DNA from: Variovorax sp. Root318D1
GTDB lineage: Bacteria; Pseudomonadota; Gammaproteobacteria; Burkholderiales; Burkholderiaceae_C
NCBI RefSeq assembly: GCF_001424835.1
Contig: NZ_LMCQ01000001.1
Span: forward strand, 280,284 to 344,283
Direction of reading: 5' to 3'
Length of the DNA stretch: 64,000 nucleotides
The notes beneath the pieces are model-generated. The model made no database searches, was not told the origin of the DNA, and saw nothing but the letters and a program-made list of their open reading frames with translations. The position numbers and the translations under genes were made by a program. Every line of letters starts with the position of its first letter. Position 1 is the first letter of the stretch. Shown piece after piece: positions 16,572-25,173 of the stretch.

Positions 16572-19500
16572 TCAGGCCGCCGCCCGCGCCGTTGTTGCCG
16601 GTGGTGCAGAGGAGGGCTCGAATTCGGCCAGCAGCGCCTGCCGGGCAATCTCCGCTTCAGCCATGCTGCGCTCCTTCACGTGGCCATAGCCGCGGATGCG
16701 CTGCGGCAGATGGGCCAACTGGATTGCGATCTCCAGGTTGCGTGCGCGCAGTTCGCTTGCCAGGCGCTGCAACAGCACCTCGTAGTTGGCGATCAGCTCG
16801 CGTTCGGCACGGCGCTCGGCGGTGTAGCCGAACAGGTCGAATGGCGTGCCGCGCACAAATCGAAGCCGGGCCAGCACGCGCATCGCAGGCAGGATCCAGG
16901 GGCCGTATTCTCTTTTCTTCAATTGCCCGGTCAGCGGGTCGCGGCGCGACAGCAGGGGCGGGGCCAGGTTGAAGCGCAGGCGCTGCGGCCCCTCGAATTG
17001 CGCGGCGAGCGCGGCCTGGAACTCCGGTGCCGCGTGCAGGCGCGCCACCTCGTACTCGTCCTTGTAGGCCATCAGCTTGGCGAGGTTTTCGGCGACGGCC
17101 AGCGACAGCCGCTGACTGCCGGGTGCCACCGCGGCCTCGGCTTGCGCGATTTTTTCGACCAGTGCGCGGTAGCGCCGGGCGTAGTCGGCGTTCTGGTAGC
17201 GCGTGAGCAGTTCGGTGCGGTGCGCCAGCACCTCCTGCAGCCCTTGCGGCAGCTTCGGCGCGGGCGGCGAAATACCGGCCGAGGCCGCCTCGACCGCGGC
17301 GCGGTTCGTGACCCACAGGCGGCCCAGGCGCAGCGCGCGACGATTCGACTCGACCTGTACGCCATTGAGCTCCAGGGCCCGCTCGATGGCCGCCACGCCC
17401 ACCGGCAGCCAGCCCTTCTGCGCCGCCACACCCAGCAGGAACGTATTGGCCGCCACCGCATCGCCACACAGCGCGGTGGCGAGGCCGGTCGCGTCGACAT
17501 AGTCCACATGCTCGGGGCGTACCACGCCCGCGACCTTGCGCTGGAGCATGGACACCTCGACCCGATGGTCCGGGTTCCTGGTGAAAACCGCGCTCGGCGG
17601 TACGCGGTCGTTGCCGAGGAAACGGCTGCGTTCCATGTCCAGCGTGCGTGACGCTTCGTCCGCCAGACCGGCGAGCATGTCGAAGGCCAGCATCAGGTCG
17701 GCTTCGCGCAGCCCGATGCGCTGGCTGGCGATGCCCGAGGGCGCCGCCGCGACGCGCAAGTGGCTGAAGACCGTCCCATTCTTCTGAGCCACGCCGGTCA
17801 TGTCGTAGACCGAGGCGGCCTTGTGTTCCAGGTGCGCCGCCATAGCCAGCACCGCGCTGACCGTGATCACGCCGGTGCCGCCGATGCCGGCCACCATGAC
17901 GGAAAAGCCATCGGCAACGGGCTGCACCGGCGGTACGGGGATGTTCTGCAGCAGCGCCTCGGGTATGTCGCCCTGCGCGGGCCGGCGCAGGCTGCCCGAG
18001 CTGACCGTGACGAATGACGGGCAAAAGCCCTCCGCGCAGCGATAGTCCTTGTTGCACGAGGACTGGTTGATGGCGCGCTTGCGGCCCAGGGCGGTTTCCA
18101 CGGGTTCGATGCTGATGCACCCGGATTGCGCCGAGCAGTCCCCGCAGCCCTCGCACACGGCCTGATTGATGAACAGCCGCTTGGGCGGATCGACCATGAC
18201 CTTGCGCTTGCGCCGGCGGCGCTTCTCCGCGGCACAGGTCTGTTCGTAGATGAGTACGGTGCAGCCCGCCACTTCGCGCAGTTCGCGCTGCACCGCATCG
18301 AGATCGTTGCGGTGACGTATCGTCACCTCTTTGGGCATGGCGGCATCGGAGCGGTGCAGATCCGGATTGTCCGACACCAGCACCACCTGCTTCACGCCTT
18401 CGCCCAGCACTTGGCGGGCCACCCGGCTGACCGAAATAGGCCCATCCACGGGCTGTCCGCCCGTCATGGCCACGGCGTCGTTGTAGAGGATCTTGTACGT
18501 GATGTTGGCTTTGCTGGCGACCGCGCCGCGCAGCGCCAGCAGGCCGGAGTGGAAATACGTGCCGTCCCCGAGGTTCTGGAACACATGGCGTGTCTTGGTG
18601 AAATGGTGCAGTCCGCTCCAGTTCATGCCTTCGCCGCCCATCTGCGTGGACAACAGGGTGCGCGCCTTGTAGAACATCGCCATGCTGTGACAGCCGATGC
18701 CCGCCAATGCGAAGCTGCCTTCGGGCACGTTGGTGGATGTGTTGTGCGGGCAGCCCGAGCAAAAGTAGGGAGGGCGGCTGTCCTGGGCCGTCGCCAATGA
18801 GATGACGCCGCTGCGGCGAGGGGCCAGCAGCGCAATGTGCGCCTCCAGCGCTGCATCGGCCAGGCCCGCCGTGCGAAGGCGCGCGGCGATCGCCAGCGCG
18901 AGGTCCAGCGGTTCGAGTTGCTTCTCGAGGGTGACCAGCGGCGAACCATGCTCGTCGTTTTTGCCGACGATGCGCGGGCGCGCCGCGTCGTTGTACAGCA
19001 CGGCGGCGGCCTGCCGCTCGACGAAGGCGGCCTTTTCCTCGATGAAGAACAGCTCGGCCTTGCCGGCGGCGAATTCCTTCAGCCCGACCGGCTCCAGCGG
19101 CCACACCATGCCGACCTTGTAAAGCGCCAAGCCCAGCGTGCGAGCCCGCGCGTCGTCGATGCCCAGATAGGACAGCGCCTGGCGCGTGTCCTGGTAGGCC
19201 TTGCCGGCTGAAACCAGCCCGAACCGCGCACTCTGGTCGCCCATCGTGCATTGGTCGATGCGGTTGGCGCGCGCAAAGCGCAGCACCAGCGGCAATCGGT
19301 GATGCATCAGGATGGTTTCGTCGCGCGCCGGCGCGAACGCGCCACGGTAATGCACGCCCTCGGGCGGCAACAGATCGGCCGGGTCGGGCAGGGCGATGTG
19401 CTGCGCCTGCGGGTCGATGTCAACCGTGGCCGTCTGCTCGATGGTCTCGTTGACCACCTTGAGGCTGGCCCAGCAGCCGGCGTAGCGCGACAGCGCAAAG

Positions 19501-20111
19501 CCTACCAAACCGAACCGCACGATGTCCTCGACGTTGGATGGATACAGCACCGGGATCGAGTTGGCGGCCATCGCCTGCTCGCTTTGATGCGCAACCGTCG
19601 ACGACTTGCCGGGGTGATCGTCGCCGAACACCGCCAACACGCCACCGCGCGGATGCGTGCCGGTGTAATTGGCGTGCTTGAAGGGGTCTCCGGAGCGATC
19701 GACGCCGGGCCCCTTGCCGTACCACATGGCGAACACACCATCGACGTTGGCGGGACCCAGCGCGTCCAGCTGCTGCGTGCCCCAAACCGCTGTCGCGGCC
19801 AGATCTTCGTTGACGCCCGGATCGAAAACGATGCCCGCCTCCTTCAGGTGCCGCGCCGCCGCCCACAGTGCCTGGTCGAAAGTCCCCAGCGGCGAACCGC
19901 GATACCCGCTGACATAGCCGCCGGTGGACATGCCCGCGAGGCGGTCGCGTTCACGCTGCAGCAGCAGCACGGCGATCAACGCCTGCGCGCCGGTCAGGAA
20001 TGCCGAGCCCTGCGCCAGATTGAAGCGCTCGTCCAAGCTGGCGAGCGAGCGCAGCGCGCCGGCTTCGACCGAGGGTCGGGCGCGATCGATGATGTCGGGC
20101 GTCGGGCTCAT
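16572..20111 (-). CDS. fused indolepyruvate ferredoxin oxidoreductase family protein
   Basis: 1179-residue single-chain 2-oxoacid oxidoreductase. Such enzymes decarboxylate aryl-pyruvates or related 2-oxoacids to acyl-CoA and pass electrons to ferredoxin. Domain order: N-terminal pyrimidine-binding domain (SGYRGSPLGTFD near residue 70), TPP-binding domain (CSGCPHNTS about 450, then GIGCHSMAMF), a cysteine-rich cluster region (CEGCGDCSAQSGC about 657), and a gamma-type domain starting GIGGTGVITVSAV near 742, then a C-terminal extension. The ATG at 20111 overlaps the stop of the ketopantoate-reductase-like gene (ATGA). A longer reading upstream runs into that gene and is rejected. The substrate is unknown; its position among enolase-family enzymes is unusual for an amino-acid catabolic IOR. 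Confidence 0.9.
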   Translation of the reverse strand: MSPTPDIIDRARPSVEAGALRSLASLDERFNLAQGSAFLTGAQALIAVLLLQRERDRLAGMSTGGYVSGYRGSPLGTFDQALWAAARHLKEAGIVFDPGVNEDLAATAVWGTQQLDALGPANVDGVFAMWYGKGPGVDRSGDPFKHANYTGTHPRGGVLAVFGDDHPGKSSTVAHQSEQAMAANSIPVLYPSNVEDIVRFGLVGFALSRYAGCWASLKVVNETIEQTATVDIDPQAQHIALPDPADLLPPEGVHYRGAFAPARDETILMHHRLPLVLRFARANRIDQCTMGDQSARFGLVSAGKAYQDTRQALSYLGIDDARARTLGLALYKVGMVWPLEPVGLKEFAAGKAELFFIEEKAAFVERQAAAVLYNDAARPRIVGKNDEHGSPLVTLEKQLEPLDLALAIAARLRTAGLADAALEAHIALLAPRRSGVISLATAQDSRPPYFCSGCPHNTSTNVPEGSFALAGIGCHSMAMFYKARTLLSTQMGGEGMNWSGLHHFTKTRHVFQNLGDGTYFHSGLLALRGAVASKANITYKILYNDAVAMTGGQPVDGPISVSRVARQVLGEGVKQVVLVSDNPDLHRSDAAMPKEVTIRHRNDLDAVQRELREVAGCTVLIYEQTCAAEKRRRRKRKVMVDPPKRLFINQAVCEGCGDCSAQSGCISIEPVETALGRKRAINQSSCNKDYRCAEGFCPSFVTVSSGSLRRPAQGDIPEALLQNIPVPPVQPVADGFSVMVAGIGGTGVITVSAVLAMAAHLEHKAASVYDMTGVAQKNGTVFSHLRVAAAPSGIASQRIGLREADLMLAFDMLAGLADEASRTLDMERSRFLGNDRVPPSAVFTRNPDHRVEVSMLQRKVAGVVRPEHVDYVDATGLATALCGDAVAANTFLLGVAAQKGWLPVGVAAIERALELNGVQVESNRRALRLGRLWVTNRAAVEAASAGISPPAPKLPQGLQEVLAHRTELLTRYQNADYARRYRALVEKIAQAEAAVAPGSQRLSLAVAENLAKLMAYKDEYEVARLHAAPEFQAALAAQFEGPQRLRFNLAPPLLSRRDPLTGQLKKREYGPWILPAMRVLARLRFVRGTPFDLFGYTAERRAERELIANYEVLLQRLASELRARNLEIAIQLAHLPQRIRGYGHVKERSMAEAEIARQALLAEFEPSSAPPATTARAAA

Positions 20112-21052
20112 CGTGCGGACGCTGCCGCGTGCTGGGCCTCGTAGACCTGCAGATTGCAATATGCGGTCTGCAGCAGGGGAACCGCTGCGCCCACGAGCCT
20201 GGCTTGTGCAATCAGGTCGCCCAGGATGGCCTGTGATTCCAGTCGCGGTATGCCGGCCATCATGTCGCGCGCCATCGACGCGGCCCAGGGTGAAGTCGGG
20301 TCCAGCAGGACGCGCTGGACCATGCCGACCGAGGCCGGGCCCGGCGGGTGGCCGGACAGGGTGGCAACCTGCGTCACTTCGTCGATCGACTGACGGATCA
20401 CGGCCTCGCCACCCGTGGCGCCCAATATCTGGCCGACACTCGCGCGCATCAGCGTGGTCGCGGTGGCCCCGGACGCGAGCATCACCCACTTCTCCCATAA
20501 CTCCTGCTCGATGTCGGCGGAGAGCCTGCGCATGCCGGGCGTGCGCGCGATCAGTTCGTGAAAGCGCTGCGCAACGGGCTCCTGCGACGCAGCACGCGCG
20601 CCGAGGACAAACACGTCGTTAGGCCCGAAGTGCTGGATCGCGCCGTCGGGCATCAGCATGGTGGCGATGTAAGCAATGCCGCCGAGCACCTTGTCGCTGC
20701 CGAAGCGCTGGTCCAGCCGGTTGTAGGCTTCCACGCCATTGATGACGGGCAGCACCAGCGCGCCCGCTGCCACTGCGGGGGCGATCGTGTCCATCGCCTC
20801 GTCGAGATCGAAGGCCTTGCAGGTCAGAAGCACCACATCGGCCTGTGCCGCAGGCCCGGCCAGTTCGGCGCGGCTGAGCGTCGCAACGGGCAGGTTCATG
20901 TCGCCCAAGGCACTGCGCGCGACCAGCCCGTGCTCGCTCAGCTGAGCCCGGCGCCGCTCGCGCACGAGGAAGCGCACTTGTGCCCCGGCCTGTTGCAGGC
21001 GGGCCCCGTAATAGCCACCGGCCGCGCCGGCTCCCAACACCAGAATTTGCAT
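20108..21052 (-). CDS. ketopantoate reductase family protein (ApbA/PanE fold)
   Basis: 314-residue NADP-dependent 2-oxoacid reductase family member. The Rossmann motif GAGAAGGYYGARL is at 7-19 and the C-terminal ApbA domain carries WEKWVMLASGATATTLMRAS and GIPRLESQAILGD. True PanE makes pantoate for CoA biosynthesis; this copy sits inside a catabolic operon between a Bug receptor (15-base gap) and the ferredoxin oxidoreductase (overlap), so a role in reducing a pathway 2-oxoacid is more likely. Key Lys/Glu positions appear kept. Confidence 0.87.
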   Translation of the reverse strand: MQILVLGAGAAGGYYGARLQQAGAQVRFLVRERRRAQLSEHGLVARSALGDMNLPVATLSRAELAGPAAQADVVLLTCKAFDLDEAMDTIAPAVAAGALVLPVINGVEAYNRLDQRFGSDKVLGGIAYIATMLMPDGAIQHFGPNDVFVLGARAASQEPVAQRFHELIARTPGMRRLSADIEQELWEKWVMLASGATATTLMRASVGQILGATGGEAVIRQSIDEVTQVATLSGHPPGPASVGMVQRVLLDPTSPWAASMARDMMAGIPRLESQAILGDLIAQARLVGAAVPLLQTAYCNLQVYEAQHAAASAR

Positions 21053-21067
21053 GGAGATTCCCTCTGT

Positions 21068-22042
21068 TTACTGCGCTTGCAAGTTGATCGACTTGGCCAC
21101 GGCCCGCATCTTGGCGGCCTCTTCCCTGAAGAAGTTGGCCGCCTGTACCGTGTCCAGGGGCCCCAAGACCCGCGAGCTGTTTTCGCGCACGAAGCGCAGA
21201 AATTCAGGCTTTCCCAGCGCCTCGGCGCTGGCACGGTTCAGGCGCGCCACTTCGGCATCCGGAACCCGCGTCGGGACAAACAGGCCGCTCCAAACCGAGT
21301 GACTGAACGACTTGAGGGAACTGCCCTCGTTCAAGGTCGGAACGTCGGGGAGGTCGGGGTTGCGCTGCTCGCTCGCAATGCCGATGGCCTTCACCTTGCC
21401 GGACTTCAGCAATCCGACCACAGGACCGGCGAGGGGAAGGAACGCCAGATCAATCTGGCCGCCCACCAGGTCGGGCACCATCGAGGCCGTGCCTTTGTAG
21501 GGCACCGCCATCAGCTTTGCGCCGATGCGCGCTTCGAAGTCGGCTGCCGCTATGTGGGATGAGGAGCCGTGGCCGATGTTGCCGATGGAGAGTTCCGGGT
21601 TGCCAGGCTTACGTACGTAAGCCACAAGCTCATCGACGTTCTTGAACGAATGCTTGGACGCGCTCAGCAAAATGAAGTCAGTCGTGCCCAGGGGCGCGAC
21701 CAGCTTGAACGACTCTGGCGAGTATTTCGCCGTAGCAATGCTCAACGGTGCCAGGATCAGGTCGGGTCCGCTCGTGCCCAGGACCACAACGTTGTCGGGC
21801 GCCGCCGAAGCCACGTTCATCGCGCCCAGCGCGCCGCCCAGGCCTGGCAGGTTCTCTACGACGACGGGCTGGCCCAATGCGTCCTGCAGGGCCGGCTGTA
21901 TCTGCCGGAAGGTCACGTCCACTGCGCCTCCGGCAGGCCAGGCCACCCGAACAATGAGGGGCTTGCCGCTCGCGTTTTGTGCATGCGCGGCGGGAAGGAA
22001 AAGCGAAGCGGCGACGGCCACGGCGAACAGAATTTTTTTCAT
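21068..22042 (-). CDS. Bug/TctC-family periplasmic solute-binding protein
   Basis: 324 residues with a Sec signal peptide (KKILFAVAVAASLFLPAAHAQ). The Bug fold is shown by VRVAWPAGGAVDVTFRQIQPALQDALG, the ENLPGLGGALGAMNVA block and GNIGHGSSSHIAAADFEA. These receptors bind carboxylates or aromatic acids for TctAB-type transport or signalling. No TctA or TctB is encoded in the window, so this is an orphan receptor. It lies 39 bases after a second Bug gene and looks like a divergent duplicate of it. Confidence 0.92.
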   Translation of the reverse strand: MKKILFAVAVAASLFLPAAHAQNASGKPLIVRVAWPAGGAVDVTFRQIQPALQDALGQPVVVENLPGLGGALGAMNVASAAPDNVVVLGTSGPDLILAPLSIATAKYSPESFKLVAPLGTTDFILLSASKHSFKNVDELVAYVRKPGNPELSIGNIGHGSSSHIAAADFEARIGAKLMAVPYKGTASMVPDLVGGQIDLAFLPLAGPVVGLLKSGKVKAIGIASEQRNPDLPDVPTLNEGSSLKSFSHSVWSGLFVPTRVPDAEVARLNRASAEALGKPEFLRFVRENSSRVLGPLDTVQAANFFREEAAKMRAVAKSINLQAQ

Positions 22043-22081
22043 CGCATTGCTCTTTTCTCTGGATGGGCTCGACGCGGCGCG

Positions 22082-23059
22082 CTACTGCGGATGCAGGTTG
22101 GTCTGGCGTGCGAGATCGCCGTACTTCAGGATCTCGGAGTTGTAGAAGTCGTCGGATTCCTTGGCCGACATCCTCAAGGTGATGACCCCGCCTTCGCTGG
22201 CGAACTTCTGGAATTCCGGGCTCAGCACCGCTTCGGTCACCGCCTTGTTCAGGCGTTGCACGATGGCGTCTGGCGTGGCTCTCGGCACCAGCAAGCCGAT
22301 CCATTGCCGGTGGAGGACTGGCCGCTCGGGGTGGGCTTCGGACAGCGTGGGCACATCGGGCAGCATGGGGTTGCGCTTGGCGGCCGCGATGCCGATGGCG
22401 ATCAGCTTCTTTTGTTGAACCATCGCCACGGTGGCCATGCCGAGTGGGATGAACCCGATGTCCACGTGGCCACCCAGCAAATCCTGGACGAGTGGCGCCA
22501 TTCCCTTGTACGGTATGCCTGCCGCTTTGACGCCGCTGGCCGCCTTCATGTCGTCGCCTGCGAGCTGCGAGCTCGACCCCGGGCCCTGATGGGCCAGCGA
22601 CAGGCCGTTTGGCAATGTCTTGCTGTAGTCCACAAGCTCGGCCAGCGTATGGGCCGTCATCGAGGGCCGGGCCACCAGCAGCATGTCGCTCAATCCCAGT
22701 GCCGCCGCCAGCCGGAACTGGTCGGGTCTGTATTGGGCCGACGCCATGGCCAGCGGGGTCAAGATCACGTCGTTGGTGTGCCCCGCCACGACATAGCCGT
22801 CAGCCGGCGCCTTGAGGACATTGACTGCACCGATCGCTCCGCCCGCGCCGGACAGGTTCTCGACCATCAATGGCTGGCCCAGCTCGGCCTGCATCCTCGG
22901 CAGGATTTGTCGGATGAAGACGTCGGCAGTTCCGCCCGCCGGAAAAGCCACCCGGATCGTTACCGGTTTGGTCGGATAAGCCTGCGCCCATGAATTCGAG
23001 CTGATGGCTGCAGCGGCGATGAACGCCCCCAGCAAGATCGATCGTTTGATGCTGTGCAT
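22082..23059 (-). CDS. Bug/TctC-family periplasmic solute-binding protein
   Basis: 325 residues with a Sec signal (SIKRSILLGAFIAAAAISSNSWAQ). It has the Bug pattern IRVAFPAGGTADVFIRQILPRMQ, ENLSGAGGAIGAVNVLKA and LAHQGPGSSSQLAGDDMKA. The ATG at 23059 has GGAGA eight bases upstream and gives a proper signal peptide; a GTG nine codons earlier would spoil it. It follows the second enolase-family gene by 37 bases. Likely captures the substrate of this operon or a related acid. Confidence 0.92.
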   Translation of the reverse strand: MHSIKRSILLGAFIAAAAISSNSWAQAYPTKPVTIRVAFPAGGTADVFIRQILPRMQAELGQPLMVENLSGAGGAIGAVNVLKAPADGYVVAGHTNDVILTPLAMASAQYRPDQFRLAAALGLSDMLLVARPSMTAHTLAELVDYSKTLPNGLSLAHQGPGSSSQLAGDDMKAASGVKAAGIPYKGMAPLVQDLLGGHVDIGFIPLGMATVAMVQQKKLIAIGIAAAKRNPMLPDVPTLSEAHPERPVLHRQWIGLLVPRATPDAIVQRLNKAVTEAVLSPEFQKFASEGGVITLRMSAKESDDFYNSEILKYGDLARQTNLHPQ

Positions 23060-23096
23060 GAAATTGTCTCCGTCCTTGTTGGGCACCCGCCATCTT

Positions 23097-24203
23097 TCAG
23101 AAGCGGTGGGCGTACTTGGCTATCGCGCTCTCGTTCCATTCGACCCCGCTGCCGGGTCGGTCGGGGATGTGGATCAAGCCGTTGCGGACCTCGAAGGGCT
23201 CTGCCAGGATCAGATCGGCCCAATCGCACCACTCGAGCCAGTGGGCGGTTTCCGTCACCCGCATCAGGTGAGCCGAAAACTCGGGGTACAGGTGGGTGGA
23301 CACCGGCACCCCCTTGGCTGCCGCGATGCCGGCGGCACGCATCCAGCCGGTGACGCCGCCGATGCGCATCAGGTCGGGCATCACGAAGTCTGTCGCGTCC
23401 AGCTCGAGTGCGATCTGCAGGTCGCGCGGACCCCAGAAGTTCTCGCCGACCTGGATCGGTGTCGCCAGCCGGCGGCGCAACTGCGCCAATCCCGAGAGGT
23501 TGTCGCATGCAATCGGCTCCTCCATCCAGTCGAGCCCTTCGCCGTCCAGCGCACGGCAGCGGGCGATGGCTTCGTCCATGGTGTGGGCCTGGCTGAAATC
23601 GGCCATGAGTTGCAGCGATGCGCCGCCAGCGCGCCGGGCGGCCGCGATGGCCGCAAGATCCTGCGCCAGGCTGTCGCGTCCCAGCCGGATCTTCAGGGCG
23701 GTGAAGTCCCCTTGCGCGATGAGCTCCTCGGTCTCGCGCTCGACCTCCGAAGGGTCGACCAGCCATAGGCCGTTGCTGTTGTATGCCTTGACCGGGCCCA
23801 CGCTGCCGCCAAGGTAGCGGGCCAGCGGCATCTGCGCCGCCTTGGACAGCGCGTCCCACAACGCCATGTCGAGGCCGGCGATCGCCGCCAGCGTGACGCC
23901 TTCCAGTCCGATGGGCCACAGGCTCTGGCGCGCCTGTCGGAACAGGTCGACCGGGTTGGCGGGCTTGCCCTTGAAGCGTTCGACCAGGTCGTGAATGAGG
24001 GGCGCGATGTAGCGCACGCTGTTGGGCAGGTACGGCTGCAGGTAGCTGCGCCCCACCACGCCGCCCTGCATGTGCAGGTCGATCAGGATGATGGTCCAGG
24101 CCGGCGGGGACATGCTCTTGAGCACCGGCGTGCGCTTGAGCGGCACCAGCACGGCACGCACGTCGACGGACTCGATGGCCAGGGGAGGGTGCACGGCAAC
24201 CAC
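23097..24203 (-). CDS. mandelate racemase/muconate lactonizing enzyme family protein (KxR variant)
   Basis: About 368 residues, enolase superfamily. Metal ligands and the His/Asp dyad are present: D202 (ADFSQ), E228 (WMEEP), E254 (QVGEN), D277 (MPDLMRIGG) and H304 (VSTHLYPE). The KxK base motif reads K171-I-R173, so the second lysine is arginine. The C-terminal HWLEWCDWADL...HIPDRPGSGVEWNE matches the member at 15480-16550. The start is uncertain: a GTG at 24203 just after the SDR stop fits the family length; a GTG at 24194 is also possible. Likely an acid dehydratase, epimerase or cycloisomerase; substrate unknown. Confidence 0.85.
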   Translation of the reverse strand: MVAVHPPLAIESVDVRAVLVPLKRTPVLKSMSPPAWTIILIDLHMQGGVVGRSYLQPYLPNSVRYIAPLIHDLVERFKGKPANPVDLFRQARQSLWPIGLEGVTLAAIAGLDMALWDALSKAAQMPLARYLGGSVGPVKAYNSNGLWLVDPSEVERETEELIAQGDFTALKIRLGRDSLAQDLAAIAAARRAGGASLQLMADFSQAHTMDEAIARCRALDGEGLDWMEEPIACDNLSGLAQLRRRLATPIQVGENFWGPRDLQIALELDATDFVMPDLMRIGGVTGWMRAAGIAAAKGVPVSTHLYPEFSAHLMRVTETAHWLEWCDWADLILAEPFEVRNGLIHIPDRPGSGVEWNESAIAKYAHRF

Positions 24204-24208
24204 CGCGT

Positions 24209-24991
24209 TCAGCCCAGAGTGCCCGTGAAGGCGCCGCCATCGAGCAGCAGGTTCTGCCCGGTCATGAAACCGGCGTTGGCACCGCACAGGAAAGCGCAGG
24301 CCTGGCCGAATTCCTCGATCGTGCCAAAGCGCCCGGCCGGCACCTGCTGCAGCATGGCGTCGCGTGCTTCGTCCGCGGTCTTGCCGCTGCGCTTGCCCAG
24401 CACGGCGAAGCCCATGAGGATGCGGTCAGTCGCGTGGAAGCCGGGCAGCAGGGCGTTGATCGTCACGTTGTGCTTCACGATCTGCCGTGACAGTCCGGCG
24501 ACAAAGCCGGTCAGCCCCAGGCGTGCGCCGTTGCTGAGCCCGAGAAAATCAATGGGTGACTTGACGGCGCTCGAGGTGATGTTGACGATGCGCCCGAACT
24601 TGCGGGCGATCATGCCGTCCACCGTGGCGCGGATCAGTTCGATCGGCGCCAGCATGTTGGCGTCCAGGGCGGCGATCCACGCGTCGCGGTCCCATTCCCT
24701 GAAGTCGCCCGGTGGGGGCCCGCCCGCGTTGTTGACCAGAATGTCGGGTGCCGGCATCGCCGCAAGCACGGCTTGGCGGCCCTCGGGCGTTGCGATGTCG
24801 GCGGCCACGGTCTTTACCGTCGCGCCGGTGCTGGTGCGGATTTCGTGCGCCGTGCTCTCCAGAGCGTCCAAGCCGCGCGCGGTGATGAGCAGTTCCAAGC
24901 CTTCATTCGCGAGCGCCAGGGCGCAGCCTTTGCCCAGCCCCTTGCTCGCGCCGCAGACGATCGCGCGCCTTCCTCTGATCCCCAAATCCAT
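24209..24991 (-). CDS. SDR family oxidoreductase lacking the YxxxK pair
   Basis: 260-residue SDR of the 3-oxoacyl-ACP-reductase-like group. The nucleotide loop GASKGLGKG (14-22), NNAGGPPPGDF and the C-terminal MTGQNLLLDGG are standard. The active-site stretch reads ITSSAVKSPIDFLGLSNGARLGL, where YxxxK is replaced by L-S-N-G-A with an Arg next to it. The serine position is kept. Other SDRs with LSNGARxGL are known, and whether they are redox enzymes is unclear. It is the first gene of the seven-gene minus operon; CAGGAG lies seven bases before the ATG. Confidence 0.85.
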   Translation of the reverse strand: MDLGIRGRRAIVCGASKGLGKGCALALANEGLELLITARGLDALESTAHEIRTSTGATVKTVAADIATPEGRQAVLAAMPAPDILVNNAGGPPPGDFREWDRDAWIAALDANMLAPIELIRATVDGMIARKFGRIVNITSSAVKSPIDFLGLSNGARLGLTGFVAGLSRQIVKHNVTINALLPGFHATDRILMGFAVLGKRSGKTADEARDAMLQQVPAGRFGTIEEFGQACAFLCGANAGFMTGQNLLLDGGAFTGTLG

Positions 24992-25046
24992 TGCTCACTC
25001 CTGGGTGTTTACAAGGTGCCTACACGCGCAAGAGGGTGTGCCTTGC

Positions 25047-25067
25047 GTCGCCAAATTTTGTGGCGAC
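25047..25067. promoter_or_regulatory. inverted repeat upstream of the SDR operon
   Basis: GTCGCCA and TGGCGAC form a perfect 7-bp dyad around AATTTTG, 56 bases upstream of the SDR start and 107 beyond the araC stop. The AT-rich centre and lack of a following T-run suggest an operator rather than a terminator. The remaining bases of the 182-base gap show no gene. Confidence 0.45.
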
Positions 25068-25173
25068 CGTTTCGGCTCGACGAGGTCTGCCAGCGCCAGA
25101 GAGGGGTTCGTTTGTGCCATGCAGCCTTGTCCCGGGGCTGCGGGGCTTTTCCTCGCGAGGCGAGGCGAGGCGC

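Noticed and set aside
16657-19251. An 864-codon open frame on the minus strand inside the ferredoxin oxidoreductase gene
   Set aside because: It is another frame of the same strand with Arg/Gly/Ala-rich, low-complexity translation and no motif, whereas the true frame shows all IOR domains. High GC content keeps alternative frames open.
20108-21052. Biosynthetic panE for pantothenate
   Set aside because: Family membership is clear but the gene is embedded in a catabolic operon; naming it panE would overstate the function.
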